Positions 9,725 to 21,214 are shown, counted from the first letter of the stretch. The stretch is DNA of 64,000 bases from Tritrichomonas foetus (GCA_001839685.1 MLAK01001082.1:84642-148641), one strand, 5' to 3'. A program made the numbers and translations. The notes: a model not told the origin generated them from the sequence alone.

Positions 9725-12700
9725 ATGAGCGATTTCGTTAAGTATTCTGTTATATCGAACATAGACTTTTTAATCGATCAAAAAAGCACAGAGCGTCCAA
9801 CCTTTAAACAAGTTGCTGCAAATGATCAACTCATTGCTTCACTTGGTCAAACTGATAATCCATTCATTTCTCAAATAAAAGATATTTACTTTCATGAGTT
9901 TACTAACATTAATCCTTTTGTTATTGATCCAATAGCTCTTGCTTTATATCCAAAAGCTTCGGACAGTAAATATTTGATCACATCACACGAAAGTAGTGCT
10001 ATTACAGTATGGGATATTTCCAAATTAACGGTAAATAAGTTTTTTCCACGTATTGGAAAACCAATTATTAATGAATTATGTTATCAATTTGATTCAAATA
10101 TTTTTTATGGAGGTGATGAGGCAGGAAATTTAATAGAATTCACATTATCATCATTTGTTGGAATTTTATCAATCAAAGAAACTCTACTTGTTGAAACCAC
10201 TTTGCCAATAATGTCAATTATTCATGTAACGCCAACATTTTTCGTGATAACGAATATATCCAACGTTATTTTATATGATAAAGGATTACAAAACCACGCA
10301 ATTGTCTTTGAAATTCCTGAAGGTAAAAATGCTGTTGTGTCATTCAAAGATTGGAATTTAATGATATGTTATGATTCTTTTCTCACATCAATCAAAATAG
10401 ATAAAAAATTAGGGTTTCAAATAGTGTTTCAATATGATATTGGGTTTCAAGCCATTGTTTCAAATCTTTTTATTCTTTCTCCAAACTTATACGCATTTTC
10501 ATTATCAAACAAAACAATAACAATTACAGACTCAAAAGGCGACATCATTTTAGAATGTGAAAATTCGAAACTAGCTGATATTTTCGATAAAGGATCATTA
10601 TTTTTCTCAGTAAATGAGTCAATTTATGGATTGGCAACAAATTCGTTTACCGAAATTCTTTTCTTAAATTGGCAAGATTTAATAAATCAATATAGTTATT
10701 TATCTTTATGGCATGAATGCATTTATATTGCTGAAACAGTTTATAGTGGCTATAAACCTCCATTTTTTGGAATTCCCTTGGAACCTATTGAAAGATGCTC
10801 AATGGTACAAAAAGTAATGAAACCTGTGATGACAAAACTAATGAAAGAATCAATTAATCAATTTGATATAGAAATGCTTGTTTCTTCAGCTGCTAAATTA
10901 GAAATGGCAGAATTTTTACTTGTTGATTTGCTATGTGATCTCTCATTTAAGGACAAAAAGATTCCAATGTATACTGCAATTTTTTGTAGTTGCTCAGACG
11001 TAATGATGCAATATATTTCAATATATAATATAGAACAATTTTTTCACTACTTTAATTCTATAAATAAACTTCATCTAGCAGAAGACATGATGTTAGAATC
11101 AAATATTCCACATAGATACATACCACATATTCTAAAACTCTGTCAACAATTTGAATTAGGGAGACTTTTAATGCATATACTTTGTAAAGTTACTAAGGAT
11201 TTTGTATCTGCAGCAAAATATCAATTTCTCAAAGGTAAATTATATGAATTTAGTGATGATATGTACTTAAAGAAAAAAGATATGTATGAAGAGATAGAAA
11301 GAAAAAGAGTACTTATTTGGATTTTAACTCCTGTTGCTGGAACATTTCCTCGACTTCAAAGCATTTTAGCAAAAAATTGGATTCGCTCATCTTTATTTAT
11401 TTCTGAATTTTCAAGACTTTGCCCAATAATTTTGCTTGATGGCACAACATTGGATCATAGAAATCTTATTGATTGTGTGTTAAGAACAATTGTTTTAACA
11501 GAATATGAAATTGCACTTCCTTTAATTGAAGCAATATTACCATTTTTAATTCAAATTAAAGAGCCAAAAATTCCTGCATGTATTATTCCATATATTATTA
11601 GATGGGCATTTACAAGTAACTCATATTTGACAACAAGAGAAACAATACTCCTCTTAATAGAAGAACAATATCCTAAATCTATCGATTTCACTAAATTATT
11701 ACCATTTTGTATATCACTTGGATTTTCAAGGATTGTTACAGAAATCGGGAATTACGCACAAATAATCAAATCAATGACAATTGATCAAGATAATAGACAT
11801 CTTGCTTTCTTATACATTTCTAAACAACCAGATAGCGATGATTTAAAAAATGCAATATATGTCAACTTTACAAGATTGACTCTTGTTTCTCCTGCTGAAT
11901 CAATGTATATTGTTGTTAATAGATTCCCAGATCTACACATTAAGATTATGAGAGATGAAGGAAATAGATTTGCGAAATGGTTTTATTTGCGTCATTTGTT
12001 TGAAGCTAGTGAAGGAAAGAAAGTTATCATGGAAAAAGATATTGTTACTTTCTTTGATTTAGCATGTGAATTTGAGCCAGAGAGAGCTTTACCAATATTG
12101 AAATCTGGGCATCAAATTTCATATGAAGAAGCTTTGCCATATTGTAAAAAGTTTGGCGTTCTTGATGCACAAATATTTATTCATACAGTTTTTGGTAATT
12201 TTTCTGAAGCAGTAAAATTAATGTCTGATGATATTCAAAGAGAATTAATTCGAGCTATACGATTTGAAAGACCAATTGTTGTTCAATCAATTGATACTAT
12301 TCGCGAATGTGAAAGGTTAAAGAATGCTTGCAATGATGTTGAAGTTGCATTTGATTTGTTAGCTCAAGCACCTCCTATTGGTGATAGTTGTGAAAGAATG
12401 TGGACACAAATTTATACAGGATTTCAGTTACCTGTATGGCTTCTGAGAAAATGCCAATTTCCAGCTACAAAGAAAGCAGTTACTTTCTTCTTTAGTTATT
12501 TTGTTGTTGAATCTTTGAATCGATGCAATGCAAAGTTTATTATGACAACTTTATATCGATACTTTTCTGCTACAGAACGTCCAGTTTATCATTCAGTATT
12601 AGAAACAGTTTTTAATCATCTTGAATATCGCCAAATGCTGAATAAAACTATGCTTGATTTGATGAGATATGATTGCTTAGAATTATATAATAACTCAATT

Positions 12701-12931
12701 TATGTCACAAATCGTGGAACAATGATTCCTTCAGTTAATTGTTGTGTTTGTCAAATGCCAATAGATGGTGGAAGAGGAGTTGGTATGTTGGCATTTGAAT
12801 GTGGTCATTGTTTTCATGATAATACTAGATGTGGAGGATTTAAAGTCTGCCCTTTATGCCAAGGAAATTTTGTCAACCAAATCCAACCAGAAATTATCAA
12901 TGTCACAGAAAAAGGTCGCCAAATTCAATGA
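9725..12931 (+). CDS. Vps8-like CORVET/HOPS subunit (beta-propeller, alpha-solenoid, RING)
   Basis: 1068 residues to the first stop. The N-terminal third fits a WD40-type propeller (I-T-V-W-D-I-S; Y-G-G-D-E-A-G-N). A long helical solenoid follows (about 330-1000), then a RING finger: C1006-x2-C1009, C1026-x-H1028-x2-H1031 and C1042-x2-C1045. This architecture belongs to the large HOPS/CORVET tethering subunits. The RING form and propeller-first order suit Vps8, which acts in early-endosome tethering with Rab5-type GTPases; Vps41 and Vps18 are alternatives. The frame ends CAA-TGA-AGA just after the RING, but the same frame stays open and coding-like for 59 more codons (separate entry). Confidence 0.75.
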   Translation: MSDFVKYSVISNIDFLIDQKSTERPTFKQVAANDQLIASLGQTDNPFISQIKDIYFHEFTNINPFVIDPIALALYPKASDSKYLITSHESSAITVWDISKLTVNKFFPRIGKPIINELCYQFDSNIFYGGDEAGNLIEFTLSSFVGILSIKETLLVETTLPIMSIIHVTPTFFVITNISNVILYDKGLQNHAIVFEIPEGKNAVVSFKDWNLMICYDSFLTSIKIDKKLGFQIVFQYDIGFQAIVSNLFILSPNLYAFSLSNKTITITDSKGDIILECENSKLADIFDKGSLFFSVNESIYGLATNSFTEILFLNWQDLINQYSYLSLWHECIYIAETVYSGYKPPFFGIPLEPIERCSMVQKVMKPVMTKLMKESINQFDIEMLVSSAAKLEMAEFLLVDLLCDLSFKDKKIPMYTAIFCSCSDVMMQYISIYNIEQFFHYFNSINKLHLAEDMMLESNIPHRYIPHILKLCQQFELGRLLMHILCKVTKDFVSAAKYQFLKGKLYEFSDDMYLKKKDMYEEIERKRVLIWILTPVAGTFPRLQSILAKNWIRSSLFISEFSRLCPIILLDGTTLDHRNLIDCVLRTIVLTEYEIALPLIEAILPFLIQIKEPKIPACIIPYIIRWAFTSNSYLTTRETILLLIEEQYPKSIDFTKLLPFCISLGFSRIVTEIGNYAQIIKSMTIDQDNRHLAFLYISKQPDSDDLKNAIYVNFTRLTLVSPAESMYIVVNRFPDLHIKIMRDEGNRFAKWFYLRHLFEASEGKKVIMEKDIVTFFDLACEFEPERALPILKSGHQISYEEALPYCKKFGVLDAQIFIHTVFGNFSEAVKLMSDDIQRELIRAIRFERPIVVQSIDTIRECERLKNACNDVEVAFDLLAQAPPIGDSCERMWTQIYTGFQLPVWLLRKCQFPATKKAVTFFFSYFVVESLNRCNAKFIMTTLYRYFSATERPVYHSVLETVFNHLEYRQMLNKTMLDLMRYDCLELYNNSIYVTNRGTMIPSVNCCVCQMPIDGGRGVGMLAFECGHCFHDNTRCGGFKVCPLCQGNFVNQIQPEIINVTEKGRQIQ

Positions 12932-13111
12932 AGAAAATTACAAAGATTTGAATATGGACTCAAAAAGAGATATGGAAACGATGGAGACTATTCAAATGTT
13001 GGAAATAATGTTTATTTCTTAGTAGATCTCAATCAAACTCCAACAAAGAAAGCTACATTAAATTTACCGAAAAAAGTTCCAGATATTCCGACACTATTCC
13101 TCGAATTATGA
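12932..13111 (+). other. In-frame coding continuation of the Vps8-like gene beyond TGA
   Basis: Directly after the TGA at 12929-12931, the same frame runs 59 codons to TGA at 13109-13111. The translation begins R-K-L-Q-R-F-E-Y-G-L and ends D-I-P-T-L-F-L-E-L. Its composition is protein-like and unlike the surrounding non-coding DNA. Vps8 proteins elsewhere have a tail after the RING. So the TGA is a sequencing error, a nonsense allele, or a read-through stop. I see no splice motif that would remove it. Confidence 0.65.
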
Positions 13112-13927
13112 TTTTCGATAATTCACAATTACTAAAATATGTTATTCATGAAAGAATCTTATGAGAATAGAGAAATAATAAAAGATGTAAAAAAGTTCAA
13201 TTGATTTTGTTTTCAATAACTTTTTATTTTATGAAAAATACATAATACTTTGATTTTCCAATAGATATCACCTTTTCTGTAAATGGATGGCTTCATTGAA
13301 TATCCATGAAACAATATTTTTGAATAATATTCATCTTATCATCTGAAATTTCTACTCTTTCATGAAATTCTTTTCGAATAGAAGATTTTAACCTTTCATT
13401 ATTTCGTCTAATTTTTAATTAGGTGGTTATTAAATCAGATAAAACACAAAAATTCCAAATGAATAATCGTATGTTCAACTATTATACTTTTTTGTTAATA
13501 TTTAAGGAATTGTTCCTTCACATGTATCTTCATTTATATTTTTTTGTTACCAATTAATTGTGTATGTGATTAAACTTTCAATGGAATTAAAGAAAATACG
13601 TTCGACATTTCATGATGAAAATTTTTAATTTTTATTTTATTCCAAATTATAAATGAAATATTTCTAAAGTAAACCTTTTTTCTATAATTACAACTTTCAT
13701 AACTTTTGAGGAATTGCTAGATCCCAATGTCACATATCTAATGTTGTTCAATGGTGTTATTGAAACAAGGCAAAATATCAAAGAGACAGTGTTTATGAAA
13801 ATACCGTGAATAGCAATGAAACAATAACAATAATAACAACATCAATAATAACAATAAAATTATCGGCATAAAAACATTTTATTATTCATAAAAATATTAA
13901 ATACAAACAAAACAACAACAAAAAATG
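13112..13927. other. Intergenic between convergent genes, nothing recognised
   Basis: AT-rich spacer holding both 3' ends. A short run of CAATAATAA-type triplets lies at about 13830-13860. Confidence 0.5.
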
Positions 13928-16498
13928 TTAAAGAATGATTTTTGGAAGTCTTGGCTGAACGAGGTCTGGTCGTGGTTTTTGGAATCCACCTGCATTCACT
14001 TTTGCTTGTGCAAACTGAAAAGCTGCTCCGTGGAATGGCTGAGGCCTTTTCTTGGTTTCCTTCATTGTCGCCATCTTCATCTTGTATTCATGAATCCTTT
14101 GAGCGGCCTTGGCGCGAGCTTCATATACAAGTGCCCGTGTGTCTGCTTGTTTTTGTTGCCAATGTTGTTGGAATTGAGAGTATTGTGGTTTTGGATGTGT
14201 CTGATAAGTTTGGTAGGTTTGATTTGTTGGGTAAGTTTGATTTGTTTGGTAAGTTTGGTTTGTTTGATAAGTGGAAGCAGTTGATGAAGAACTTGAATAT
14301 TGTTGTTGTTGAGTTTGTTGGCTTGATTGAAGAGGTTTTGATATCAACATTGGAGGCGCAAGCTGTTGACCTGCATCACTTTGAAGATGATAAGCTGAAT
14401 GGGCATAAGTTGGAGGTGAAATGATTGATTTCGGTTTTGTTTGATACACTTGATTTGTTGCTTTTCCAAATTTCGGTTGAATTACAACTTTCCTAGGTTG
14501 ATTCAAAGGTTTTGGTTTTTGTTGTTGTTGAACAATTTGCTGTTGTTGTTGTTGAGCATTTTGCTGTTGCAAATGCTGTGGATTAGGTGGTGGATAATGC
14601 GTTTGTTGATTGTTTGGCATTTTTGGCTGGTAAGGTTTGTTTGTAGCTTTTCCAAATTTTGGTTGTTGTTGCTTCTGTGATTGCTGTGAATAATGAACAT
14701 AAACAGGTGGATTATTTTGTTGTAAATGATTGTCATTGAAATAATCATTATCATTTTGGCCTTCAATCTCATTTCCATCCATTAGAGAATCTAAATGATT
14801 GAAATTTTTGTCTTGATTGTCTTTAATTAAATCACTTTTGATGTTTTTATTATTATTATTATTATTGTTAATGTCTGGACAGTCGTCATTAACGATTTTA
14901 TATGTGGAAGTTTCCAAAGAATCAATTGAATTTTCCTCTTGGCGAAATTGACTCAAGTAATCTTTTTTAGTTGGAGGTGGAGGAGACAAAATTCTCTTTT
15001 TGGAAGGTTGTGCTGAACCTGGAGCAATCGAAAAAGTTGGATGGTTTTCTCTTTGAGTGGATGCTAAATTTTTAGAATTTGAGATTGCATCTTTTTCTTC
15101 ATCACTTCCAAATTCAAGATCATTTCCTGTAATTTTTTGCTTTGTATTTTCTTTAACAATCTTTTCTGGAATATTTCCATTTTCATTATTATGATTCTGA
15201 TTTGATTTCTGAATTTCAAATTCTGCTTCATTTTCTTTTTGATTGGCATCATTTAGATTTTCTTTGATGCTTTCATTTTCATTCAAATTATTATTATCAT
15301 CAAAATAATCGAGAGAACTTTCATCCATCTGTTCGTTTATTTCTTGATTCTCACTACCGAATTCATTTTCCTCTTCTTCATCACCACCAAATTCACCATC
15401 ATCATAATTTGAATTATTTATTCCTTCGTTTTGGACATCATTTGGATTTGCTTCAGCAGTGAGACGCCCCCACGTTGAAGGATTTCTTAAGATCGCGTCA
15501 ATTTCTCCACTCTCTACAGCCTGGAGATAAGCAAGAGGAAATGGCACTTTTCTATTTGGCTGGGATTGGTAAAAAACATCAAAAGTCCGAATTTCATCAA
15601 AAACTCTCAAATTCAAAGCGTCTTCAGCGGAAATCCTTCGTGTTGGATCATAAATAAGCAAGTTCCTTATGAGTTCGATTGTCCCCTCGCTAACCTTCGG
15701 CAAAATTTGATGCATGTCGATTGATTTTTGCGTTGGAAAAGCAAAACTAATCTGATTGTTTGGATTCTTCCGAAACTGCGCTAAAATTTCGCGCGAAGGG
15801 CTTCCCAAAAGTTTGTGAATCCTTGCAATTTGGTCGACTTCATGCTTGCCTGGAAAAAGTGGCCGGGTTGTTAATAATTCATATAGCATGCATCCAACCG
15901 CCCACTCGTCGACTTCAGGGCCGTAACTGCCGGACGTAAGAATGCATTCTGGCGCTCGATACCATCTCGTCGAAACGTATTCTGTGTAGGGGGAGCTGAC
16001 ATTATTCGAATTTCCTGTCAGGGCTGCCCTCGTTGATCCGAAGTCGCACAATTTGAGTTCGAACGTATTTCGATTAACCATACAATTTTCTGGCTTGATA
16101 TCTCGATGGAACATATTTTTTGAATGCATGAATGCAATCGCTTTCAGAAGTTGGTACGTTAAAAGCAAACACGTGATTTCGTCGAAAGGCCGTTTATGCT
16201 CTGAAATGAATTCGTAAACGTTACAATCCATTAATTCAAATGCCATTGCGACACCTCCAGTGTTTGACGCGTAAATCAAATCGACAAGACGGATAACATT
16301 CGGATGCCCTTGCAGAGCCTTGAGTGACAAAATCTCTGGAAGACGATTTACCTCATCAATTGAGCGATATCGTTTTTTCAATCGTTTGATGGCAAGATAT
16401 TCGTTGAATCGCTGACTTTTAACTTTGAATACTTCCGCAAATGAGCCTTCTCCGAGCTTTGAAATCACTTTGTAATCAGGGCCGAAAGAAGCGCTCAT
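13928..16498 (-). CDS. MOK/MAK-family (RCK) protein kinase with long Gln/Asn-rich tail
   Basis: 856 residues. The kinase domain (about 8-320) is complete: Gly loop G16-E-G-S-F, Lys38, Glu55, H131-R-D133, D152-F-G. The activation loop P-Y-T-E-Y-V-S-T-R-W-Y-R-A-P-E (170-184) carries the TEY of the MAK/ICK/MOK group, regulated by dual phosphorylation at T172/Y174. D-F-G-S rather than D-F-G-L, and E-L-M-D-x-N-x-Y-E, point to MOK within that group. In flagellates these kinases set flagellar length and intraflagellar transport, which fits a multi-flagellated protist. The 530-residue tail is acidic and Asn-rich, then Gln/Pro-rich with Y-Q-T-N-Q-T repeats near 750. The kinase part is richer in G+C than the tail. 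The gene is divergent from glucosidase II, with 623 bp between starts. Confidence 0.88.
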   Translation of the reverse strand: MSASFGPDYKVISKLGEGSFAEVFKVKSQRFNEYLAIKRLKKRYRSIDEVNRLPEILSLKALQGHPNVIRLVDLIYASNTGGVAMAFELMDCNVYEFISEHKRPFDEITCLLLTYQLLKAIAFMHSKNMFHRDIKPENCMVNRNTFELKLCDFGSTRAALTGNSNNVSSPYTEYVSTRWYRAPECILTSGSYGPEVDEWAVGCMLYELLTTRPLFPGKHEVDQIARIHKLLGSPSREILAQFRKNPNNQISFAFPTQKSIDMHQILPKVSEGTIELIRNLLIYDPTRRISAEDALNLRVFDEIRTFDVFYQSQPNRKVPFPLAYLQAVESGEIDAILRNPSTWGRLTAEANPNDVQNEGINNSNYDDGEFGGDEEEENEFGSENQEINEQMDESSLDYFDDNNNLNENESIKENLNDANQKENEAEFEIQKSNQNHNNENGNIPEKIVKENTKQKITGNDLEFGSDEEKDAISNSKNLASTQRENHPTFSIAPGSAQPSKKRILSPPPPTKKDYLSQFRQEENSIDSLETSTYKIVNDDCPDINNNNNNNKNIKSDLIKDNQDKNFNHLDSLMDGNEIEGQNDNDYFNDNHLQQNNPPVYVHYSQQSQKQQQPKFGKATNKPYQPKMPNNQQTHYPPPNPQHLQQQNAQQQQQQIVQQQQKPKPLNQPRKVVIQPKFGKATNQVYQTKPKSIISPPTYAHSAYHLQSDAGQQLAPPMLISKPLQSSQQTQQQQYSSSSSTASTYQTNQTYQTNQTYPTNQTYQTYQTHPKPQYSQFQQHWQQKQADTRALVYEARAKAAQRIHEYKMKMATMKETKKRPQPFHGAAFQFAQAKVNAGGFQKPRPDLVQPRLPKIIL

Positions 16499-17121
16499 TT
16501 TGCTTTGCTATTTCGACTTTTTTTAGTTTTTGAAAATTTTGTATTTGATTTGAAATTTTTTGAAATAATTTTTTGAGATTCCCTCCAATAAATTCTGATA
16601 ATATAAATCTTAATGCTCTTGACATTCAAACTTTTGTGAATAATAATATTGAGAATAACGGATTTGAAAAGCATTAATACAATTATATTCAATGAAAATT
16701 TTGATATTTAACATTGAGAATAATTGGGAAATTAATTGGTGTAAAGAAATGAAAAAGTTAAAACTGTAATTAACTTTTTAAATTTATTAAACAATAATTT
16801 AATTTAATTACAAAATAACGATCTTTTATTCTGAGATTTTCATATAAATTGGGGAAACCGCCAAAAACTCTTGTAACGGTTGTTGACCATTTATCAATAG
16901 AAAGTGGAATCAAAAGACTATGTTAATTCAAGATAATTTCTCAGATTGATAAAAGTTAAAGATTCAATACACATTATTCATCTCCGATGATGAAGTATTT
17001 CTTTTTTCTCAAGGTCATATCGCTCAATATTGACAAAATTTATATGGGAAATTATTGAATGAAAGTAAAAATTGTCAAAAATATTATTTTTCAAAATCTC
17101 ATATGTCACTAGCTTTCTAAA
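16499..17121. other. Shared upstream region of two divergent genes
   Basis: AT-rich; no gene. It must contain the promoters of the MOK-like kinase and the glucosidase. No consistent initiator element was recognised. Confidence 0.5.
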
Positions 17122-19986
17122 ATGTTTCTTTTTTTATTCGTCACAACCTTATTGGCAGTTGATCGGTCAAAATATAGCCAATGTAATGAAGTAAAATTTT
17201 GCCAAAGGAATCGTTTTGTTCAAAAACAAAAATGGGAAACAAAGCCCGATTCAATTTTTTTGGATAATAACATGCTCAAAATTCCACTTTTTTCTGATAT
17301 AACAAAATCAACTGTGTTATTAAATCTTGAATTTCTTTTGAATAGTTGTGTTCATGTCAAAATCACAAACTTTTCAATCGAAAACACATCAAAAAATGTG
17401 AAAAGGTATGATTGCTCTTTAGAAAATTCAATTGTGAACCAAACAATTCTCAAAAATAGAAAGAAAATTGATTTCTTAAACAATAATAGTAATTATATAA
17501 ATAAAACCCATATTGTTATCAAAGTTGATCATCATGAAAACCAATTTAGAAGCAAAGTTGTAATTCAAATCAAACCATTTTGTTTATTTGTGTATGAAAA
17601 TGAAAATGACTTAAAATTATCACTCAATGAAGATGATACAATGATATTTGAGACCAGTAGAGTTGAAAATCAATACACTCAAACTAATCAACTAATCACC
17701 AAAAGCAATAAAAAAATAAAGAAAAGTGATAATGATGATTATTACGATTACTCTAATGATATTGATGATGAAAATGATGAAGAGACTTTGAATGATTCAA
17801 TCGATGATAATTTAGAAATTGATAATGAGTTAAACCCAAGTATTGGTGATCATTTAAATAATGATGTAAAAATGTCAGTTGCTGCTTCATTTTCATTTTA
17901 TGATAAGAATATCAAATTTAGTGGTCTTCCATCACATACTTTACCTCTTAATCTTCCCAATACAATTGATGGTGAGCCAATTAGATTTTATAATACAGAC
18001 ATTAATAGTTTTGAAGTCAATTCTGGAATGGCAATGTATGGCTCAATTCCTTATATTGTTGGGCATTCTGGTGCAAAATCAACTTCATTGTTTTGGTGCA
18101 ATCCATGTGAAACTTGGGTTGATATCAATAATAATAACGTTAGATTTATCAGTGAAACCAACTATATTGACTTTTTTGTATTTACTGGAACACACCAAAG
18201 CGTTATTAAAGAATATTCTGATATTACTGGTCGAATCCAAATGCAACAAATGTTTACTTTTGGCTACCATCAATGTAGATGGACATATTATACATCTGAT
18301 GAAATTAGAAAAGTTACTAAAAAGCTCGATAAAAATATGATTCCACATGACGTAATGTGGCTTGATCTTGATCATACAAACGATAAAATGTATTTCACTT
18401 TTAACAAAGATTATCAAGATATTCTTAAACTTACGAATGAAATTGTATCCAATCAAAGAAGGCTTGTTGCTCAAGTTGATCCTCATTTGAAAGCAATAGA
18501 ATCATATAGGATTTATAAAGAAGCTAAAGATAGAAACTTTTTAATTTATAGTAATTCTGATAAAGAAATATTTTTTGGAAATTGCTGGCCTGGTAGAAGT
18601 GCTTGGATTGATTTTATGAATCCCAATGCTCGTGTTTGGTGGGCAAAGCAATTTAATTATTCATTATATAATGGAAGTTCAAAGTTTTTATTTGTATGGA
18701 ATGATATGAATGAGCCTGCAGTTTTTGATGTAAAAGATTTCACGCTTCCAAAAACTGCAATTCATTTTAGAAATTTTGAAGACAGAAATGTTCATAATTT
18801 ATATGGTCATTTCATGGTCATGTCATCTTATAATGGATTACTTAAGCGAAACATAAATAATAATGTGGATAATACTTTAAATGTCAAAAGTGAAGAAGAA
18901 GTTGAACGAGTTTTTCTGTTAACTCGATCATTCTTTGCTGGAAGTCAAAAGTATTCATTAATGTGGACTGGTGATAATACTGCAAGTTGGGAACAGCTTA
19001 AAGCAAGTATTTGGATGACACTTTCATTAAGTGTTTCGAATTTTCCAATAAGTGGCTCTGATGTTGGTGGTTTCTTTAATTCACCTGATCAAGAATTACT
19101 AGCACGATGGTATCAACTAGGTGCATTTGTTTATCCTTTCTTTAGGTGTCACTGTCATCACCTCAGCGATAGAAGAGAACCGTATACATTAACTGGAAAT
19201 TTTTATGAAATGACCAAAAATGCTATTCAAGAAAGATATTCATTGCTTCCATTATGGTATACACTTATGAAAGAGAATATTGATACTGCAAATCCAATTG
19301 TTCGTCCAATTTGGTATGAAATAAATGATAATCATGATCATAGTGAATTCAGTAATATTAATGATGAAGTAATGATTGGTGATACTTTGTTAGTTGCACC
19401 AATTGTTTCTTTAGAAACATCTCAAAAAAATGAGAGGGAAATTCTGTTTCCAAGAAATCATAAGTTTTATGATTTTCGAACACTTGAAGAGATATCTTTC
19501 ACAGATAGTAACAATAAAGTTACAGTTAAATCGAATATGAATGTTCCTTGCTATATTCGTAGTGGTAAAATTCTATTTCTAAAACCAACTCTTCGTAAAA
19601 GTTCTGAAGCTATGTTTCATGATCCGTTTAAGATAATTGTTTGTCTTGATGATCAACAACAAAGTAAAGGAACTATATATATAGATGATGGTCATACATT
19701 CAATTATAAAAAGGGTGAATTTCTTTATAAATTGTTTCATTTCCAAGAAAATGTATTATCGAGTGAAAATCTTCAAAATGACATCAATTTTTCTTCGAAG
19801 TTTTTCCAAAGCTACTCAGTGAAAATCAATGAAATTATAATTGTTGGACTTCAAAGAATTCCCAAAGAAATAATTGATCAAAAAAATAATCAAAAAATTA
19901 AGTTTACAGTCAATAAAGGAAAAGTTCACATTTCTAAAGTAAATTTAGTAATGAAAGAAGATATTTCTTTGAAATTCGTTTTTTAA
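17122..19986 (+). CDS. Glucosidase II alpha subunit (GH31, ER)
   Basis: 954 residues. A short signal peptide (M-F-L-F-L-F-V-T-T-L-L-A) is followed by the glucosidase II hallmark C-x3-K-F-C-x-R-N-R near 21-31. The GH31 nucleophile is D528 in W-N-D-M-N-E-P, and the acid/base is D618 in W-T-G-D-N. The following G-S-D-V-G-G-F-F and R-W-Y-Q-L-G-A-F also match the family. The enzyme trims alpha-1,3-linked glucose from N-glycans. In trichomonads, whose lipid-linked precursor is reported to lack glucose, its substrate would be glucose added by UGGT in ER quality control. An Asp/Asn-rich insert (about 195-245) lies before the first catalytic-domain strands. No ER-retention signal is seen at the C-terminus (K-F-V-F), as expected if a beta subunit retains it. 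Confidence 0.9.
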   Translation: MFLFLFVTTLLAVDRSKYSQCNEVKFCQRNRFVQKQKWETKPDSIFLDNNMLKIPLFSDITKSTVLLNLEFLLNSCVHVKITNFSIENTSKNVKRYDCSLENSIVNQTILKNRKKIDFLNNNSNYINKTHIVIKVDHHENQFRSKVVIQIKPFCLFVYENENDLKLSLNEDDTMIFETSRVENQYTQTNQLITKSNKKIKKSDNDDYYDYSNDIDDENDEETLNDSIDDNLEIDNELNPSIGDHLNNDVKMSVAASFSFYDKNIKFSGLPSHTLPLNLPNTIDGEPIRFYNTDINSFEVNSGMAMYGSIPYIVGHSGAKSTSLFWCNPCETWVDINNNNVRFISETNYIDFFVFTGTHQSVIKEYSDITGRIQMQQMFTFGYHQCRWTYYTSDEIRKVTKKLDKNMIPHDVMWLDLDHTNDKMYFTFNKDYQDILKLTNEIVSNQRRLVAQVDPHLKAIESYRIYKEAKDRNFLIYSNSDKEIFFGNCWPGRSAWIDFMNPNARVWWAKQFNYSLYNGSSKFLFVWNDMNEPAVFDVKDFTLPKTAIHFRNFEDRNVHNLYGHFMVMSSYNGLLKRNINNNVDNTLNVKSEEEVERVFLLTRSFFAGSQKYSLMWTGDNTASWEQLKASIWMTLSLSVSNFPISGSDVGGFFNSPDQELLARWYQLGAFVYPFFRCHCHHLSDRREPYTLTGNFYEMTKNAIQERYSLLPLWYTLMKENIDTANPIVRPIWYEINDNHDHSEFSNINDEVMIGDTLLVAPIVSLETSQKNEREILFPRNHKFYDFRTLEEISFTDSNNKVTVKSNMNVPCYIRSGKILFLKPTLRKSSEAMFHDPFKIIVCLDDQQQSKGTIYIDDGHTFNYKKGEFLYKLFHFQENVLSSENLQNDINFSSKFFQSYSVKINEIIIVGLQRIPKEIIDQKNNQKIKFTVNKGKVHISKVNLVMKEDISLKFVF

Positions 19987-21214
19987 TGACCCAAAAATCA
20001 ATAATATAATTCAAAAATAATACAATTTTACAAATACAGATATGAAGATATTCATTAACTTCATTTCAATAATTCTTGATTTGTCTTTCATTTAATTAAA
20101 TAGTTATAATATAATAATTATTAGAATTTTTTTATGAGCCAAAAGATAATTAGTCAAGATTATTTGGGGATTTTTTTCTTGAATGATATCTATTTTTTGT
20201 TGGAACGGTGAAATTGTATATCTCTGCTACTACCAGATATAAAAAAATATGTAGAAGCTCTTGGTACAATTTTGATAGTTTTGGGCTCAAAAATAAGTCT
20301 TCATCATGGTTTGTGTTATCTAGAATCTTACTTGACAACTCCAGAACGTATGTAAACAAGTTCTCAAAATCATATTTAAAATTCGAATACCAAATGTTAC
20401 TTTCTGCAGATCTAAACTCTAATCAACAAATAAGATCATGTGTAATGAAATTGAAAAAAGGTAATTTATTTGATTTTTATATCAATCTTTCGAAAAGCTG
20501 AGAGTGCTTGAAGAACACTTAATTATGTTTTGGTGATATTTAGCTTCCTTTTTCATGAATCGGTGAGGTAAAAGTCAACTAAATTTCACGTGAACTTTTT
20601 CTGTGAAGTCTAAAAATGATGAACTTCTTTGAATATTAATTTGGTCTCTTCTTAATCTTTGTGAGAATTTTTGTGAATATTGAAAGATGTATACAAACCA
20701 AATAGTCTTAACGTACGAAATCACTAAAATGATCCTTATCATCAGTATTACTTAATACCATCAGTCAAAAATCAAAACCCAAATANCTAAAAGAATGACG
20801 AAAATTTCCCTTATCGCAAACTTCGCAAATGGCCGAATTCAAAAATATTTCGAAAATGATTCTGAAGAAGCTATTGTTTCAGTTTTCGAGTGAACAGCTT
20901 TCAGTCAATTGTTAAATCTATTTTTTATAGTTATGAGCCATATTTATTCATAGTTTTGAAATTTTGCAACAATTAAACCGAAAAAAGAGCGATTTTGGAG
21001 GAAGCCTAAAAAAAAATTGTGAGAAGCTTTTTTTCCAAGAATCACAAAGATTATAATACTGCTTCCCATAATTCTATTTACACTTCTTCTATCGATTTTT
21101 AATTAAAAATCGCGAAAATTTTGATAGTTTTAACTCAGTGATGTTTAATTAATTCAATTTCCATTTGACAAATAAGAATGTATTGAAATCTTTTCTGTCA
21201 TAAAATTTTAGTAT
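19987..21214. other. Intergenic, with one short protein-like stretch
   Basis: Mostly featureless. A 32-codon ATG frame at 20796-20894 (+) has protein-like composition (Y-F-E-N-D-S-E-E-A-I) and sits 10 bp after the ambiguous base at 20786. It may be the relic of a gene but is too short to call. The open stretch at 20208-20501 starts with GTG and looks random. Confidence 0.35.

Noticed and set aside
20208..20501. 97-codon plus-strand frame
   Set aside because: Starts with GTG, no domain, composition like random AT-rich DNA.
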